Positions 44,445 to 53,462 of a DNA stretch of 64,000 bases are shown one piece after another. The notes beneath the pieces were generated by a model. The model did not search any database. It was given only the letters and a program-made list of their open reading frames with translations, and was not told where the DNA came from. Every line of letters starts with the position of its first letter. Position 1 is the stretch's first letter. The translations under genes were made by a program, and so were the position numbers. The stretch lies in NCBI RefSeq assembly GCF_020736365.1, contig NZ_CP085988.1, positions 417,501 through 481,500 on the forward strand. The letters run 5' to 3'. This stretch comes from Clostridium sp. M62/1 (lineage in GTDB: Bacteria; Bacillota; Clostridia; Lachnospirales; Lachnospiraceae).

Positions 44445-44828
44445 ATGGCAGAGAAAAAACTGGTATATATTGCATCTCCTTATGCGGGGGATATTGTGGA
44501 GAATATCAAAACGGCGCAGGAAGCCTGCCGGTATGCTGTGGAACAGGGGGCAGTCCCCATAGCGGTGCATCTGATGTATCCGCAGTTTTTGGATGACGGC
44601 TCCCCGAAAGACCGGGAAGTCGGACTTCAAATGGGGCTTCGGATATTAGGTGTCTGTGATGAACTGTGGTTGTGCGGGGACCGCATCTCTTCCGGCATGC
44701 AGAAAGAGCTGGAAGCGGCGGAAAGGCTTTCCATCCCGGTAAGAAGAGTCAGTGGCCAGGAACTTGCAGACTCTTTGGCACAGGAAGCCGGGCAGGCGTT
44801 TGTCGGCATGGGGATGAGCCATTGCTGA
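44445..44828 (+). CDS. DUF4406 / nucleoside 2-deoxyribosyltransferase-like protein
   Basis: 127 residues. VYIASPYAGDIVENI near 6-20 and ELWLCGDRISSGMQKELEAA near 75-95 match the fold in which the first motif binds the nucleoside and a Glu acts as nucleophile. It may process modified nucleotides. Coupled to the cytosine methylase by a 7-base overlap, which suggests a joint role in DNA modification. Confidence 0.75.
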   Translation: MAEKKLVYIASPYAGDIVENIKTAQEACRYAVEQGAVPIAVHLMYPQFLDDGSPKDREVGLQMGLRILGVCDELWLCGDRISSGMQKELEAAERLSIPVRRVSGQELADSLAQEAGQAFVGMGMSHC

Positions 44829-46429
44829 CGCTTGGGAGCCTGTTTGACGGGATCGGCGGCTTTCCCCTTGCCGGCATCCATAACGGCATTACGCCGCTTT
44901 GGGCCAGTGAAATTGAACCATTTCCCATCCAGGTAACGAAACTCCGATTTCCGGATATGGAACATGTGGGGGATATCACAAAGCTGGATGGCGGGAAGCT
45001 GCCGCCGGTGGATGTAATCTGCGGGGGAAGCCCCTGTCAGGATCTGTCCGTTGCAGGACAGAGACGAGGCCTTGCGGGGAAACGCTCCGGCTTGTTTATG
45101 GATCAGGTACGCATTGTAAAGGAGATGAGAGAAGCAGATGCCGAACGAGGAATACCAGATTACCTTAGCAGACCTCGATACCTCGTTTGGGAAAATGTAC
45201 CGGGAGCCTTCAGCTCTTCAGACGGCGAGGACTTCCGGGCGGTCATCGAGGAAATCGTCCGTATTAAGAAGGGTTCCTGTCATGTGCCTCGACCTGACAC
45301 CGGGCGCTGGGAATCTGCTGGGGCTGCCATTTTGGGAACTGAATTCAGCTTGGCTTGGCGAGTATTGGACGCTCAATACTGGGGAGTCGCCCAGCGTCGC
45401 CGTCGTATCTTCCTTGTCGCGGATTTTGGAGGCCTCACCGCACCCCAGATATTATTTAAGCAGGACCGCCTGCTTAGGGATTCTGCGAAGGGCAAAGGCG
45501 AGAGGAAAGAATCTGCCGCCTCAATTAAAAACGGCGCTGATGATCCAGGCGGGGGTAACAGAGACATAACAGAAGAAGAAAATTGCCTGTGCTTGAATGA
45601 TCAAGGAGGCAGCCGGATGCATATGACGGAGGATGTGTCAGGGACGTTGCGGGCGCAGGAACAAGGGCACCAGCCCCTTATCTTGGCAAACCAGCAGAGC
45701 CGGGCTTATATTGGAGAAGGGGTCTGTCCTACCATTACAGCAGCGGCCGGAACCAGCGGGAATAATCAGCCGGTGCTGTTTGAGAATCATGGGATTGATG
45801 CCCGCTATACCGGACCCCACGAAGTAGCGCCGACTATGTCCGCCCGGTATGGGACCGGAGGAAACAATGTTCCTCTGGTGGCCGAAGAACCGGAGAGCTA
45901 TTGCATTTCAGGAAATATTATTGACAGACAGGAAAAAAACGGAGGGAACGGCTTCGGCTGTCAATCGGATCTCAGCTACACGTTGACAGCTACGGACCGG
46001 CATGCGGTGTTCAGCCGGCAGCGGAGCGATGAGTTTATGGAAAATGAGGTAACGGCAACACAGAGTGCAAGACAGCACAAGGATGCAACGGATCTTGTGT
46101 GCCAGCCGGAGGTGTTCGGACAGTCCCAGTATGGGGCTTATGCAAAAGGGTGTGCGACTATTCGAGCAAGCGGCGGTGATCATGGAGGCGGCAGCGAAAA
46201 TTTGGTGGCGGTAACGTCATGCCAAACAGTTTCCAACCGCCTGATCCGCCGCCTGACTCCGTTGGAGTGTGAGCGCCTTCAGGGGTTTCCTGACGGCTGG
46301 ACGGATATTCCGGGCGCCTCGGACAGTGCCCGATATAAGGCTCTCGGCAACAGTGTAGCGATTCCATGTGTGGATTTTGTTCTGCGTGGAATCGCTTATT
46401 TTTTGCAAAAGAGGGGAGAAAAACAGTGA
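44822..46429 (+). CDS. DNA (cytosine-5) methyltransferase
   Basis: 535 residues from a TTG. Motif I is LGSLFDGIGGFPLAG (4-18), motif IV GGSPCQDLSVAG with catalytic C72, motif VI VWENVPG (122-128), motif VIII QRRRRIFLV, and motif X ALGNSVAIPC. The stretch of about 265-460 between VIII and IX, the target-recognition part, holds five variations of a T-x-x-A-x-x-G motif (SGTLRAQ, CPTITAAAG, APTMSARYG, SYTLTA, CATIRASGG). No partner nuclease is near; likely protective against host restriction. Confidence 0.9.
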   Translation: MLTLGSLFDGIGGFPLAGIHNGITPLWASEIEPFPIQVTKLRFPDMEHVGDITKLDGGKLPPVDVICGGSPCQDLSVAGQRRGLAGKRSGLFMDQVRIVKEMREADAERGIPDYLSRPRYLVWENVPGAFSSSDGEDFRAVIEEIVRIKKGSCHVPRPDTGRWESAGAAILGTEFSLAWRVLDAQYWGVAQRRRRIFLVADFGGLTAPQILFKQDRLLRDSAKGKGERKESAASIKNGADDPGGGNRDITEEENCLCLNDQGGSRMHMTEDVSGTLRAQEQGHQPLILANQQSRAYIGEGVCPTITAAAGTSGNNQPVLFENHGIDARYTGPHEVAPTMSARYGTGGNNVPLVAEEPESYCISGNIIDRQEKNGGNGFGCQSDLSYTLTATDRHAVFSRQRSDEFMENEVTATQSARQHKDATDLVCQPEVFGQSQYGAYAKGCATIRASGGDHGGGSENLVAVTSCQTVSNRLIRRLTPLECERLQGFPDGWTDIPGASDSARYKALGNSVAIPCVDFVLRGIAYFLQKRGEKQ

Positions 46430-46548
46430 CCTGCTCTCTTTGTTGGTAGTGCTTCCTTTGAAGGAAATTCCTTGTTGGGTATTGCCATAGCTATTCCATA
46501 AGGCTTTCGATATACTTGGCTTGCAGGATCAAAGAAAGGAGCGTTCCT

Positions 46549-46845
46549 ATGGAGAACCGAAAAAATTTATGCGCAATGATCCCGGAAGCCCTGTATGAAA
46601 AAGTCGGGAAAGAAAAGGGACGGCTGGAAATGACACTGAACCAGTACGTTGAGATGGTACTGAAGGAACATTTTGAAGGAGGAAAGATAATGGCAAACGG
46701 GACAAGAACACTGGCATTTCAGGTATCAGAGGAATTATTTATGCGGATCAAGGAGCACTTAAAAAAGACAGGGCTTAGTCAGAAAGACTTCGTGATCGGG
46801 CTGATTGAGAACGCCCTGCAGGAAGCAGAGAAAGAAAAGCCGTAA
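46549..46845 (+). CDS. tandem ribbon-helix-helix-like protein
   Basis: 98 residues. Two units in line: NLCAMIPEALYEKVGKEKGR with TLNQYVEMVLKEHF (6-42) and RTLAFQVSEELFMRIKEHLKKTGLSQKDFVIGLIENAL (52-90). Each reads as strand-helix-helix of the Arc/MetJ type, so a single chain may form the dimer-like DNA-binding unit. AAAGGAGC precedes the ATG at 46549. Probably regulates the VirB3/B4 genes that follow. Confidence 0.7.
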   Translation: MENRKNLCAMIPEALYEKVGKEKGRLEMTLNQYVEMVLKEHFEGGKIMANGTRTLAFQVSEELFMRIKEHLKKTGLSQKDFVIGLIENALQEAEKEKP

Positions 46846-46864
46846 GGGAGATAAGGAATGATTC

Positions 46865-46908
46865 AAATTTAGTGCCGCCGGAAGCAATATGCTGCCGGCG
46901 GTAAATTT
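46865..46908 (+). other. long hairpin before the PrgI gene
   Basis: Arms AAATTTA-GTG-CCGCCGG and CCGGCGG-TAAATTT with a 3-base bulge and a 13-base loop; no T run follows. It ends 17 bases before the TTG start of the PrgI-like gene, where it could affect translation or RNA stability. Confidence 0.6.
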
Positions 46909-46924
46909 ATGTGGAGGTGAAGGT

Positions 46925-47209
46925 TTGTATATCTATCCGGACAACTTAAAATCCAGGGCAGTCTTATGGCTCTGGCAGCTTCGGGATATCGGTATCATCG
47001 GTGTGTGCGCTTTGATATCCGTTTTATCCCTTACACAGGCAGGATTTGTCCCGCCGATTGTCCTGACCGCGGTATATGCGTTTCTGACGATCCGCTTTGA
47101 GGATACAAGCATCCTGGATTTTATCCGGTATGCCTGTGCGTACTTTTTTACCAGACAGCAGCTCTATGAGTGGAGGTTTACGGAACATGAGCAGAGAGAA
47201 GAAACTTAA
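46925..47209 (+). CDS. PrgI/VirB3-like conjugation protein
   Basis: 94 residues from a TTG (GGAGGTGAAGG upstream). Starts YIYPDNLKSRA, followed by two transmembrane helices (RDIGIIGVCALISVLSLTQ, FVPPIVLTAVYAFLTI) and a short cytoplasmic tail with FEDTSILDFIRYACAYF. This is the small VirB3-like partner that always precedes VirB4 in Gram-positive T4SS. Overlaps the next gene by 23 bases. Confidence 0.85.
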   Translation: MYIYPDNLKSRAVLWLWQLRDIGIIGVCALISVLSLTQAGFVPPIVLTAVYAFLTIRFEDTSILDFIRYACAYFFTRQQLYEWRFTEHEQREET

Positions 47210-47786
47210 AAAGCAGGAGGCAAAGAGACAGGCTTCCACAAGGCAGCTCATCGGGGCAAAAGAGATCACGGACTACAGCCTTGTGACTTATGGACAGGGA
47301 GAATTGGTGTATTTTATCGTGAAGCCGACCAACATCTCTGTGCTCTCCCAGGCCAGCGTGGGGGCAAGGATCTATGCGCTGATGACGGTACTAAAAGGCG
47401 TAGCGGAAATTGAAATGTTGTGCTTAAACAGCCGGGAGAGCTTTGAGGATAATAAGCAGTTTTTGAGGTCCCGGATTGAGCAGGAGGAAAATCCCGTAGT
47501 CCGAAAGCTGCTGGAAAAAGACCTGACTCATCTGGATCGGATCCAGGTGCAGATGGCAACCGCCCGCGAATTTTTGATCGTAATCCGGTTGAAGGATGAA
47601 AAAGAAACCGAGGTGTTCCCCTATCTTGCGCGTATTGAAAAGTCCTTAAAGGAGCAGGGCTTTTCCGTCAAGCGTGCGGATAAGGAAGATATCAAAAGAC
47701 TTTTAGCTGTGTACTATGAGCAGAACGTGACCACCGAAAAGTTTGAAGATTTTGACGGGGAGCGCTGGATTATCCCGGACGATTAA
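47187..47786 (+). CDS. conjugation protein encoded between PrgI and VirB4
   Basis: 199 residues, strongly charged N-terminus (SREKKLKKQEAKRQAS) and a soluble alpha/beta body resembling the N-terminal domain of VirB4-type proteins (YFIVKPTNISVLSQASVGARIYALMTVLKG). No Walker motif. Fixed position next to VirB4 suggests it is a VirB4 partner; 13 bases separate them. Confidence 0.65.
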   Translation: MSREKKLKKQEAKRQASTRQLIGAKEITDYSLVTYGQGELVYFIVKPTNISVLSQASVGARIYALMTVLKGVAEIEMLCLNSRESFEDNKQFLRSRIEQEENPVVRKLLEKDLTHLDRIQVQMATAREFLIVIRLKDEKETEVFPYLARIEKSLKEQGFSVKRADKEDIKRLLAVYYEQNVTTEKFEDFDGERWIIPDD

Positions 47787-47799
47787 AGGAGGTACTCAT

Positions 47800-49632
47800 T
47801 TGAGAAGAACAAATACAGCTGCGGCACCCGAAATGGCTGGGGATGTGAGAATCCAGGAATTTCTGGATATGATCGCCCCATCGGTCATCAAGTTTGAAAC
47901 CGATCACTTTATCTGCGGCAATACCTTCCGCTGCGTGTGGGCGTTGAGGGAATACCCGACATCCACCGATGAGCAGGCGATCCTTTCCCATCTTGGGGAA
48001 AAAGACGGGGTGACCCTTCGGATCTATACCCGCCATGTGACGCCGATGGAGGAAAAGAAGATTATCAGCAACGCGGCGAACAAAAACCGCATGGACCGCA
48101 GCAATACGAACGATCTTCAGCAGACCGTGCTGGCGGAGAGCAACCTGCAGGATGTGGCGACAATTGTAGCACAGATGCACCGAAACCGGGAACCGCTCCT
48201 TCACACGGCGGTATATTTGGAGCTGTGTGCCCATGATATCGACCAGTTAAAGCTTCTTCAGACCGAGGTACTGACGGAACTGATCCGCGCAAAGTTAAAT
48301 GTAGACCGGCTGATGCTAAGGCAACAGCAAGGGTTCCAGTGTGTAATGCCAACCGGATGGAACCTGTTCCGTGACCAGTTTGAGCGGGTGCTTCCCGCGA
48401 GCAGTGTGGCGAACCTATACCCTTTTAACTATTCGGGGAAAACGGATCCCAACGGATTCTATATCGGCAGGGATAAGTTCGGCAGCAACGTGCTGGTGGA
48501 TTTTAACCGCCGGGCGGATGACAAGACCAATGCCAACATCCTGATCCTGGGAAACAGCGGCCAGGGAAAGAGCTACCTGTTAAAGCTTCTGCTCACTAAC
48601 CTTCGGGAATCCGGCATGCGGATCGTGGCTCTGGATCCGGAAATGGAATATGAGGATCTGACGAATAACCTGGGCGGCTGCTTTATTGACCTGATGAGCG
48701 GGGAGTTTCTTATCAATCCTCTGGAGCCAAAGACCTGGGATGATACAGGAAGCCCGGAGGATCTGGATGCGCCGCAGACCTTCCGCATACGCTCCCGCCT
48801 GTCGCAGCATATCAGCTTCTTAAAAGATTTTTTCCGAAGCTACAAGGATTTCAGCGACCGGGAAATCGATGTGATCGAGATCATGTTACAGAAACTTTAT
48901 ACAAAATGGGGGATCAGCGATCAGAGTCCTTTTGACCGGATGGCCTCCACGGACTACCCGATCCTTTCCGACTTTTACACCTTTATCGAGCAGGAGTATA
49001 AGGATTTTGATGAAAACAAGAGACAGCTCTATACTGCAGAGATGCTCCAGAGCATCCTGTTGGGGCTTAACTCTATGTGTGTGGGAGCAGAGAGCAAGTT
49101 TTTTAACGGCCACACGAATATCACGGATGCGGGCTTTATTACTTTTGGAGTAAAAGGACTTTTACAGGCAGGGAGGAGCCTTAAAAATGCCCTGTTGTTT
49201 AATATCCTATCCTTTATGTCCGATGAACTTTTGACGGAAGGGAATACCGCGGCAAGCCTGGATGAGTTCTATCTGTTCCTTTCAAACCTGACCGCCGTGG
49301 AATATGTCCGCAACTTTATGAAGCGTGTCAGAAAGAAAGAATCGGCGGTCATCATTGCCAGTCAGAACCTGGAGGATTTTAATTTGGACGGTGTGAAGGA
49401 GTACACCAAGCCGCTGTTTTCCATCCCGACCCATCAGTTCCTGTTCAACGCCGGCAGTATTGATGCCAGATTTTATACGGATACATTGCAGTTAGAGGAC
49501 AGTGAGTATAACCTGATCCGCTACCCACAGAGGGGCGTGTGTCTCTATAAATGCGGCAATGAGCGTTATAACCTGATGGTTCATGCACCGGAACACAAGG
49601 CGAGGCTGTTCGGAAAGGCAGGTGGAAGATAA
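47800..49632 (+). CDS. VirB4-type conjugation ATPase
   Basis: 610 residues from a TTG after AAAGGAGG. N-terminal domain (1-240), then Walker A LGNSGQGKSYLLKLL (250-264), EMEYEDL, and C-terminal motifs including SLDEFYLFLSNL, IIASQNLEDF and the FNAGS/TDTLQL end typical of VirB4/TraE. It energises substrate translocation and assembly of the T4SS. Confidence 0.95.
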   Translation: MRRTNTAAAPEMAGDVRIQEFLDMIAPSVIKFETDHFICGNTFRCVWALREYPTSTDEQAILSHLGEKDGVTLRIYTRHVTPMEEKKIISNAANKNRMDRSNTNDLQQTVLAESNLQDVATIVAQMHRNREPLLHTAVYLELCAHDIDQLKLLQTEVLTELIRAKLNVDRLMLRQQQGFQCVMPTGWNLFRDQFERVLPASSVANLYPFNYSGKTDPNGFYIGRDKFGSNVLVDFNRRADDKTNANILILGNSGQGKSYLLKLLLTNLRESGMRIVALDPEMEYEDLTNNLGGCFIDLMSGEFLINPLEPKTWDDTGSPEDLDAPQTFRIRSRLSQHISFLKDFFRSYKDFSDREIDVIEIMLQKLYTKWGISDQSPFDRMASTDYPILSDFYTFIEQEYKDFDENKRQLYTAEMLQSILLGLNSMCVGAESKFFNGHTNITDAGFITFGVKGLLQAGRSLKNALLFNILSFMSDELLTEGNTAASLDEFYLFLSNLTAVEYVRNFMKRVRKKESAVIIASQNLEDFNLDGVKEYTKPLFSIPTHQFLFNAGSIDARFYTDTLQLEDSEYNLIRYPQRGVCLYKCGNERYNLMVHAPEHKARLFGKAGGR

Positions 49633-49647
49633 AGGAGGTGACGGCAG

Positions 49648-50709
49648 ATGGATCTCAAAGAACAGAGATTTGGGATCGAGATCGAGATGACAGGCATCAC
49701 CCGTGAGGCCGCGGCGGAAACGGCGGCGGAATACTTCGGGACCCGCAGCCGCTATATCGGAACCTATTATGATGCCTACGCGGCGCTGGATCCGGAGGGG
49801 CGGCAGTGGAAATTTATGAGTGACGGAAGCATTGATGCGCAGAAAAGGGCAGGAGGAAAGAAGATATCGGCTGACCGTGAATACCAGACGGAAATGGTAA
49901 GCCCCATCTGCCGGTATGAGGACATTGCCTCCATTCAGGAGATTGTGCGGAAACTAAAAGAGCGGGGTGCCTTCGTAAACAAAACCTGCGGGATCCATGT
50001 GCATATCGACGCCTCTCCGTTCGATGCCAGGACGCTCAGAAATATCACCAACATCATGGCGTCCAAGGAGGATCTGATTTATAAGGCCTTGCAGGTCTCC
50101 GTGTCCCGCGAGCATTCCTACTGCAGGAAAGTGGAGCAGCGTTTTCTGGAGGAGCTGAACCAGAAGAAACCGAAAACACTGGATGGGGTGGAGCGCATCT
50201 GGTACGGCGGGGATAGCCGCAGGGATATGCACTATGATGACAGCCGCTACCACTGCCTGAACCTGCATTCCGTATTTCAGAAAGGGACCGTGGAGTTTCG
50301 GCTTTTCAACGGGACGCTCCATGCGGGTAAGATCAAAGCCTATATCCAGTTTTCTCTTGCAATCGGGGCGCAGGCGTTAAACCAGAGCTGTGCCAGCCGG
50401 AGGAAAACCCAGACGACCAATGAAAAATATACCTTCCGTACCTGGCTCTTACGGCTGGGATTAAACGGGGAGGAATTCGCCACAGCCCGCTATCATCTGT
50501 TGAAGGAACTGCCCGGCTGCATTGCATGGAGGGATCCCGCCCAGGCGGAGGCTCAAAAGGAACGGATGCGGCAGAAAAGGGAAAAAGAGAGGGAGGCGGC
50601 AGCATCGGAGCGGCAGGCCCCTTCCAGTGTGCAGGAGCCGAATCAAACAGAAGGAGCAGAAGATGCCGAGGTTTTGGAAGAAGCCCCGGCTTTTATGATG
50701 CGGATGTAG
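49648..50709 (+). CDS. amidoligase-family enzyme (COOH-NH2 ligase)
   Basis: 353 residues. FGIEIEMTG at the start, YQTEMVSPI, TCGIHVHIDAS and LNLHSVFQKGTVEFRLFNGT are the motifs of the amidoligase_2 family, a glutamine-synthetase-like fold that joins amino groups to carboxylates with ATP. The Glu residues in IEIEM and EFRLF are probable metal ligands. The last 60 residues are a charged low-complexity tail. Followed after 17 bases by a gamma-glutamylcyclotransferase, a pairing known in some mobile elements. Substrate unknown: wall peptides or a protein. Confidence 0.87.
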   Translation: MDLKEQRFGIEIEMTGITREAAAETAAEYFGTRSRYIGTYYDAYAALDPEGRQWKFMSDGSIDAQKRAGGKKISADREYQTEMVSPICRYEDIASIQEIVRKLKERGAFVNKTCGIHVHIDASPFDARTLRNITNIMASKEDLIYKALQVSVSREHSYCRKVEQRFLEELNQKKPKTLDGVERIWYGGDSRRDMHYDDSRYHCLNLHSVFQKGTVEFRLFNGTLHAGKIKAYIQFSLAIGAQALNQSCASRRKTQTTNEKYTFRTWLLRLGLNGEEFATARYHLLKELPGCIAWRDPAQAEAQKERMRQKREKEREAAASERQAPSSVQEPNQTEGAEDAEVLEEAPAFMMRM

Positions 50710-50726
50710 GAAAGGAGAATCGTGCA

Positions 50727-51242
50727 ATGAGCAGGAAAGAGAGACTTTATATTGCCTACGGCAGCAACCTCAATCGGCCGCAGATGGCATTCCGCTGTCC
50801 GACCGCAAAGGTGGCCGGAGCGAGCGAGCTGAAAGGGTATGAGCTGCTGTTTCGAGGCGGAAGGCTTGGAGCGGTTGCGACCGTGGAACCCAAGGAAGGA
50901 AGCTCGGTCCCTGTGCTTCTCTGGAAAATCCGGGAAGCGGATGAGGCAGCGCTGGACCGCTATGAAGGATACCCCAGATTTTATGGGAAGCAGATGATGG
51001 AGGTGGATTTAAACGGGAAAAAAGTGTCGGCCATGGTGTATGTGATGACTCCCGGATATGAATTCGGGATCCCTTCGGAGCGCTATGCGGATACGATCCT
51101 TAAAGGCTACGAGGAGGCGGGATTTGATCCTCAGATTTTGGAGGATGCGATTGACCATGCCTATGAGCTTGTGGCTGAGATGGAAGAGCAGGCAGGAATG
51201 AAAGCCCGGTTCGGGATGGGAGGATTCGATACGTTCCACTAA
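50727..51242 (+). CDS. gamma-glutamylcyclotransferase-like (AIG2/GGCT) protein
   Basis: 171 residues. YIAYGSNLNRPQM at 8-20 is the GGCT signature (Y-G-S-N), and LDRYEGYPRFYGKQMMEV has the conserved catalytic Glu. Such enzymes cut gamma-glutamyl amides by cyclisation. Beside the amidoligase it may remove or recycle what that enzyme attaches. Start at 50727 shortly after the amidoligase end, so translationally linked. Confidence 0.87.
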   Translation: MSRKERLYIAYGSNLNRPQMAFRCPTAKVAGASELKGYELLFRGGRLGAVATVEPKEGSSVPVLLWKIREADEAALDRYEGYPRFYGKQMMEVDLNGKKVSAMVYVMTPGYEFGIPSERYADTILKGYEEAGFDPQILEDAIDHAYELVAEMEEQAGMKARFGMGGFDTFH

Positions 51243-51275
51243 AAAGCAAAGAAAAAGTGAGACGGAAGTCCCCGC

Positions 51276-51611
51276 TCACTTCTTTACGGCTGTAATTGCT
51301 TTGATATAAGAACGGAGCATCTCCTCCACATAAGGGAGATATTCCGGATCCAGACCGGACAGCATGGCGTTGACCGTTGACAGGTCTCCATGTTCTTCTT
51401 TTCCGAAGAGAATATAGTCGGCAGAGACTCCCAGTGCATGGCAGAGCTTTACAAGGGATTCAGCGGTAAAACTGCCGGAGCCAAGCTCGATGGTGCCTAA
51501 AAACGAGCTTGCCAGATCCGCTTTTTCCGCAAGAGTTTCCCGTGAATATCCGAGAGCTTCCCTGCATTTTCGGATCCGTCCGCCTATCTCTATATTGAAC
51601 TGTTTTTTCAA
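51276..51611 (-). CDS. XRE-family repressor-like protein
   Basis: 111 residues, read against the transfer genes. GGRIRKCREALGYSRETLAEKADLASSFLGTIELGSGSFTAESLVKLCHALGVSADYIL is a standard HTH_XRE. A C-terminal helix (LPYVEEMLRSYI) may dimerise. Start TTG at 51611 follows GAGGTGGTGATGG. It is divergent from the NlpC/P60 gene with a 120-base shared control region, so it likely represses that gene and itself. Confidence 0.85.
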   Translation of the reverse strand: MKKQFNIEIGGRIRKCREALGYSRETLAEKADLASSFLGTIELGSGSFTAESLVKLCHALGVSADYILFGKEEHGDLSTVNAMLSGLDPEYLPYVEEMLRSYIKAITAVKK

Positions 51612-51686
51612 ACCATCACCACCTCATATACCCTTGATAGTGATAGTTTATCTTACTCAATCGAATATAAACATCATTGATAGAGG

Positions 51687-51714
51687 TTGATTGACAACCT
51701 GTATAAAGTATAAT
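51687..51714 (+). promoter_or_regulatory. promoter of the NlpC/P60 gene
   Basis: TTGATT (51687-51692), 16-base spacer and a consensus TATAAT (51709-51714), 17 bases before the start region. Upstream the repeats TTGATAG (51635-51641 and 51678-51684) and GATAGTTTATC are candidate binding sites for the divergent XRE protein. Confidence 0.7.
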
Positions 51715-51731
51715 AGAAAGGGGGAATGCCT

Positions 51732-52772
51732 ATGGCAGCTCCGGCCGCAGTAGTGGCGGCAAAGGCCGTCCTGGCCACGGCAGCGGATAAACGAACGAGG
51801 ACTGTGGTTCTTTCTGTAGCTGCGGCACTGCTTGTTCCGTTTATCTTAATTATGACTGTTATCTTATGTACCTTATCCGGAGCGGCGGATCATAACACCT
51901 CAGCCGTAAATACGGCGTTTCATGGCGGGTATCTATCTTCAAAGGTACCAGGCCAATACCGGATGTACATTGAGAAGATGCAGGACTGCTTTCTTAATCT
52001 GGATCAGGCAGTCGCAGAGATTAATGACATGGCAGAGAATGAAACTTTAGATGCGGATCAGGTAAAATCGGTTTTTTATTCTCTGTTTTTTGGCGCGGAC
52101 CAGCCCCGCATGGGCATGGAAGAATACCGGAAATTTGCAGATTGCTTTGTGGCGTATGAGGAGAGAGAGGACGAAGAAGGGGACAGCTATACGGTGGCTG
52201 TGCCGGTTCATGACCTGCAGACGGTCTATTTCAACCTGAATTCTGTGTTTGGCATATCGGCAGCCATGGAAACTCAGGTCAATGCGAACCGAATTTATAC
52301 GCTGGTAAAATACGGACAAGCCCTGCCGGGAGGAAACGGTATGCTGCCGGGAGAGGCCATGGGAGACGGCAGCTTTGCGGCTCTGATGGCGGAAGCAACC
52401 AAATACATTGGCTGGCCTTATGTGTGGGGAGGAAGCTCGCCAGCGACCAGCTTTGACTGCAGCGGATATATTTGCTGGGTCTATACCAAGTCCGGTGTCT
52501 ATAATCTTCCCCGTACCACGGCCCAGGGAATCTTCGATCAGTGTGCAGTAATCCCCAAGGAGGAAGCCAAACCCGGCGACCTGATCTTTTTTACAGGAAC
52601 CTATGCGTCCGCAAGCCCTGTAAGCCATGTAGGGATCTATGTGGGAGGAAACCAAATGCTACACTGCGGGTCCCCCATCGGGTATGCCAATATTGATTCC
52701 GCTTATTGGTCCGGGCATTTCTATGCGATGGGGCGGCTTCCGGGAGGAGGGACTTATGAAAGCGACCTTTGA
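51732..52772 (+). CDS. NlpC/P60 peptidoglycan hydrolase of the T4SS
   Basis: 346 residues. A membrane anchor at about 25-48, a helical middle, and a C-terminal NlpC/P60 domain (about 215-340) with catalytic C243 in FDCSGYI, H299 in SHVGIYVGG and H311 in MLHCGSP. It would open the cell wall for the transfer channel, like VirB1 or CwlT. No transmembrane beyond the anchor. An ATG 6 bases earlier (51726) is an alternative start. Has its own promoter. Confidence 0.9.
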   Translation: MAAPAAVVAAKAVLATAADKRTRTVVLSVAAALLVPFILIMTVILCTLSGAADHNTSAVNTAFHGGYLSSKVPGQYRMYIEKMQDCFLNLDQAVAEINDMAENETLDADQVKSVFYSLFFGADQPRMGMEEYRKFADCFVAYEEREDEEGDSYTVAVPVHDLQTVYFNLNSVFGISAAMETQVNANRIYTLVKYGQALPGGNGMLPGEAMGDGSFAALMAEATKYIGWPYVWGGSSPATSFDCSGYICWVYTKSGVYNLPRTTAQGIFDQCAVIPKEEAKPGDLIFFTGTYASASPVSHVGIYVGGNQMLHCGSPIGYANIDSAYWSGHFYAMGRLPGGGTYESDL

Positions 52773-53355
52773 ACGTAAGCCGGATTTTAACTTTAAGGAT
52801 TTTGTCATTGAGAAAACAGTCGTAGTTCCTACGGAAGTGTTCGAGGATATGTTAAAGCATCCTCTGGAGGAGCGTCCTTTTATTACAGAGAACATCTCTT
52901 TGATGCATCAGGACGAGGGCGGCGTATACCACTGCCTCCTGGTTACCGGGAGGGGCAGAGCGGATGGAATCCTGGTGGAAAGTGAAGGCTATAGATACCC
53001 CAGATATGCGTCTTATGTGCCGGAGGCCGCCGCACTGCAGTACCCATCTCTCTCAAAGTGGAACATGGAATTGGCGTCCGCTGTGGATTTTATTATCACA
53101 GAAGGCACTGCCCAGACAACTGAAGGCAACTGGATTATAGACTTTGAAGAGCTGGAAGCCCGGACCGGTTTATGTGTGGATGGAAAGCCATTCCTGCAGG
53201 AGATGTTTAGAGATATGCTCTGGGATCGCCCGGAAACAGCCGATGTGATCATTGATGATGGCAGAATTGACATTGCTTATTATCTGGATTTCTGCCCAAA
53301 TGTCTCGGAGAATCAGCAGGAGGAAGGTGTAGGAAGCGAGATGAAAATGCAGTGA
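52756..53355 (+). CDS. uncharacterised ICE protein (DUF6329-type)
   Basis: 199 residues, soluble and acidic, overlapping the hydrolase end by 17 bases. VVPTEVFEDMLKHPLEERPFITENISLMHQDEGG and RYPRYASYVPEAAALQY recur in relatives I recall from clostridial ICEs (probably DUF6329). Function unknown. Confidence 0.62.
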   Translation: MKATFERKPDFNFKDFVIEKTVVVPTEVFEDMLKHPLEERPFITENISLMHQDEGGVYHCLLVTGRGRADGILVESEGYRYPRYASYVPEAAALQYPSLSKWNMELASAVDFIITEGTAQTTEGNWIIDFEELEARTGLCVDGKPFLQEMFRDMLWDRPETADVIIDDGRIDIAYYLDFCPNVSENQQEEGVGSEMKMQ

Positions 53356-53462
53356 TAAAAGGATCTCTGTGAAAAAGTGACAAGAAGATTTGTCCGGTTC
53401 TCGTATCGACTTTTCCGGGGCGTTACGGTATCCTCTGTGGCTGAAAGGAGGGATCCGGACAG

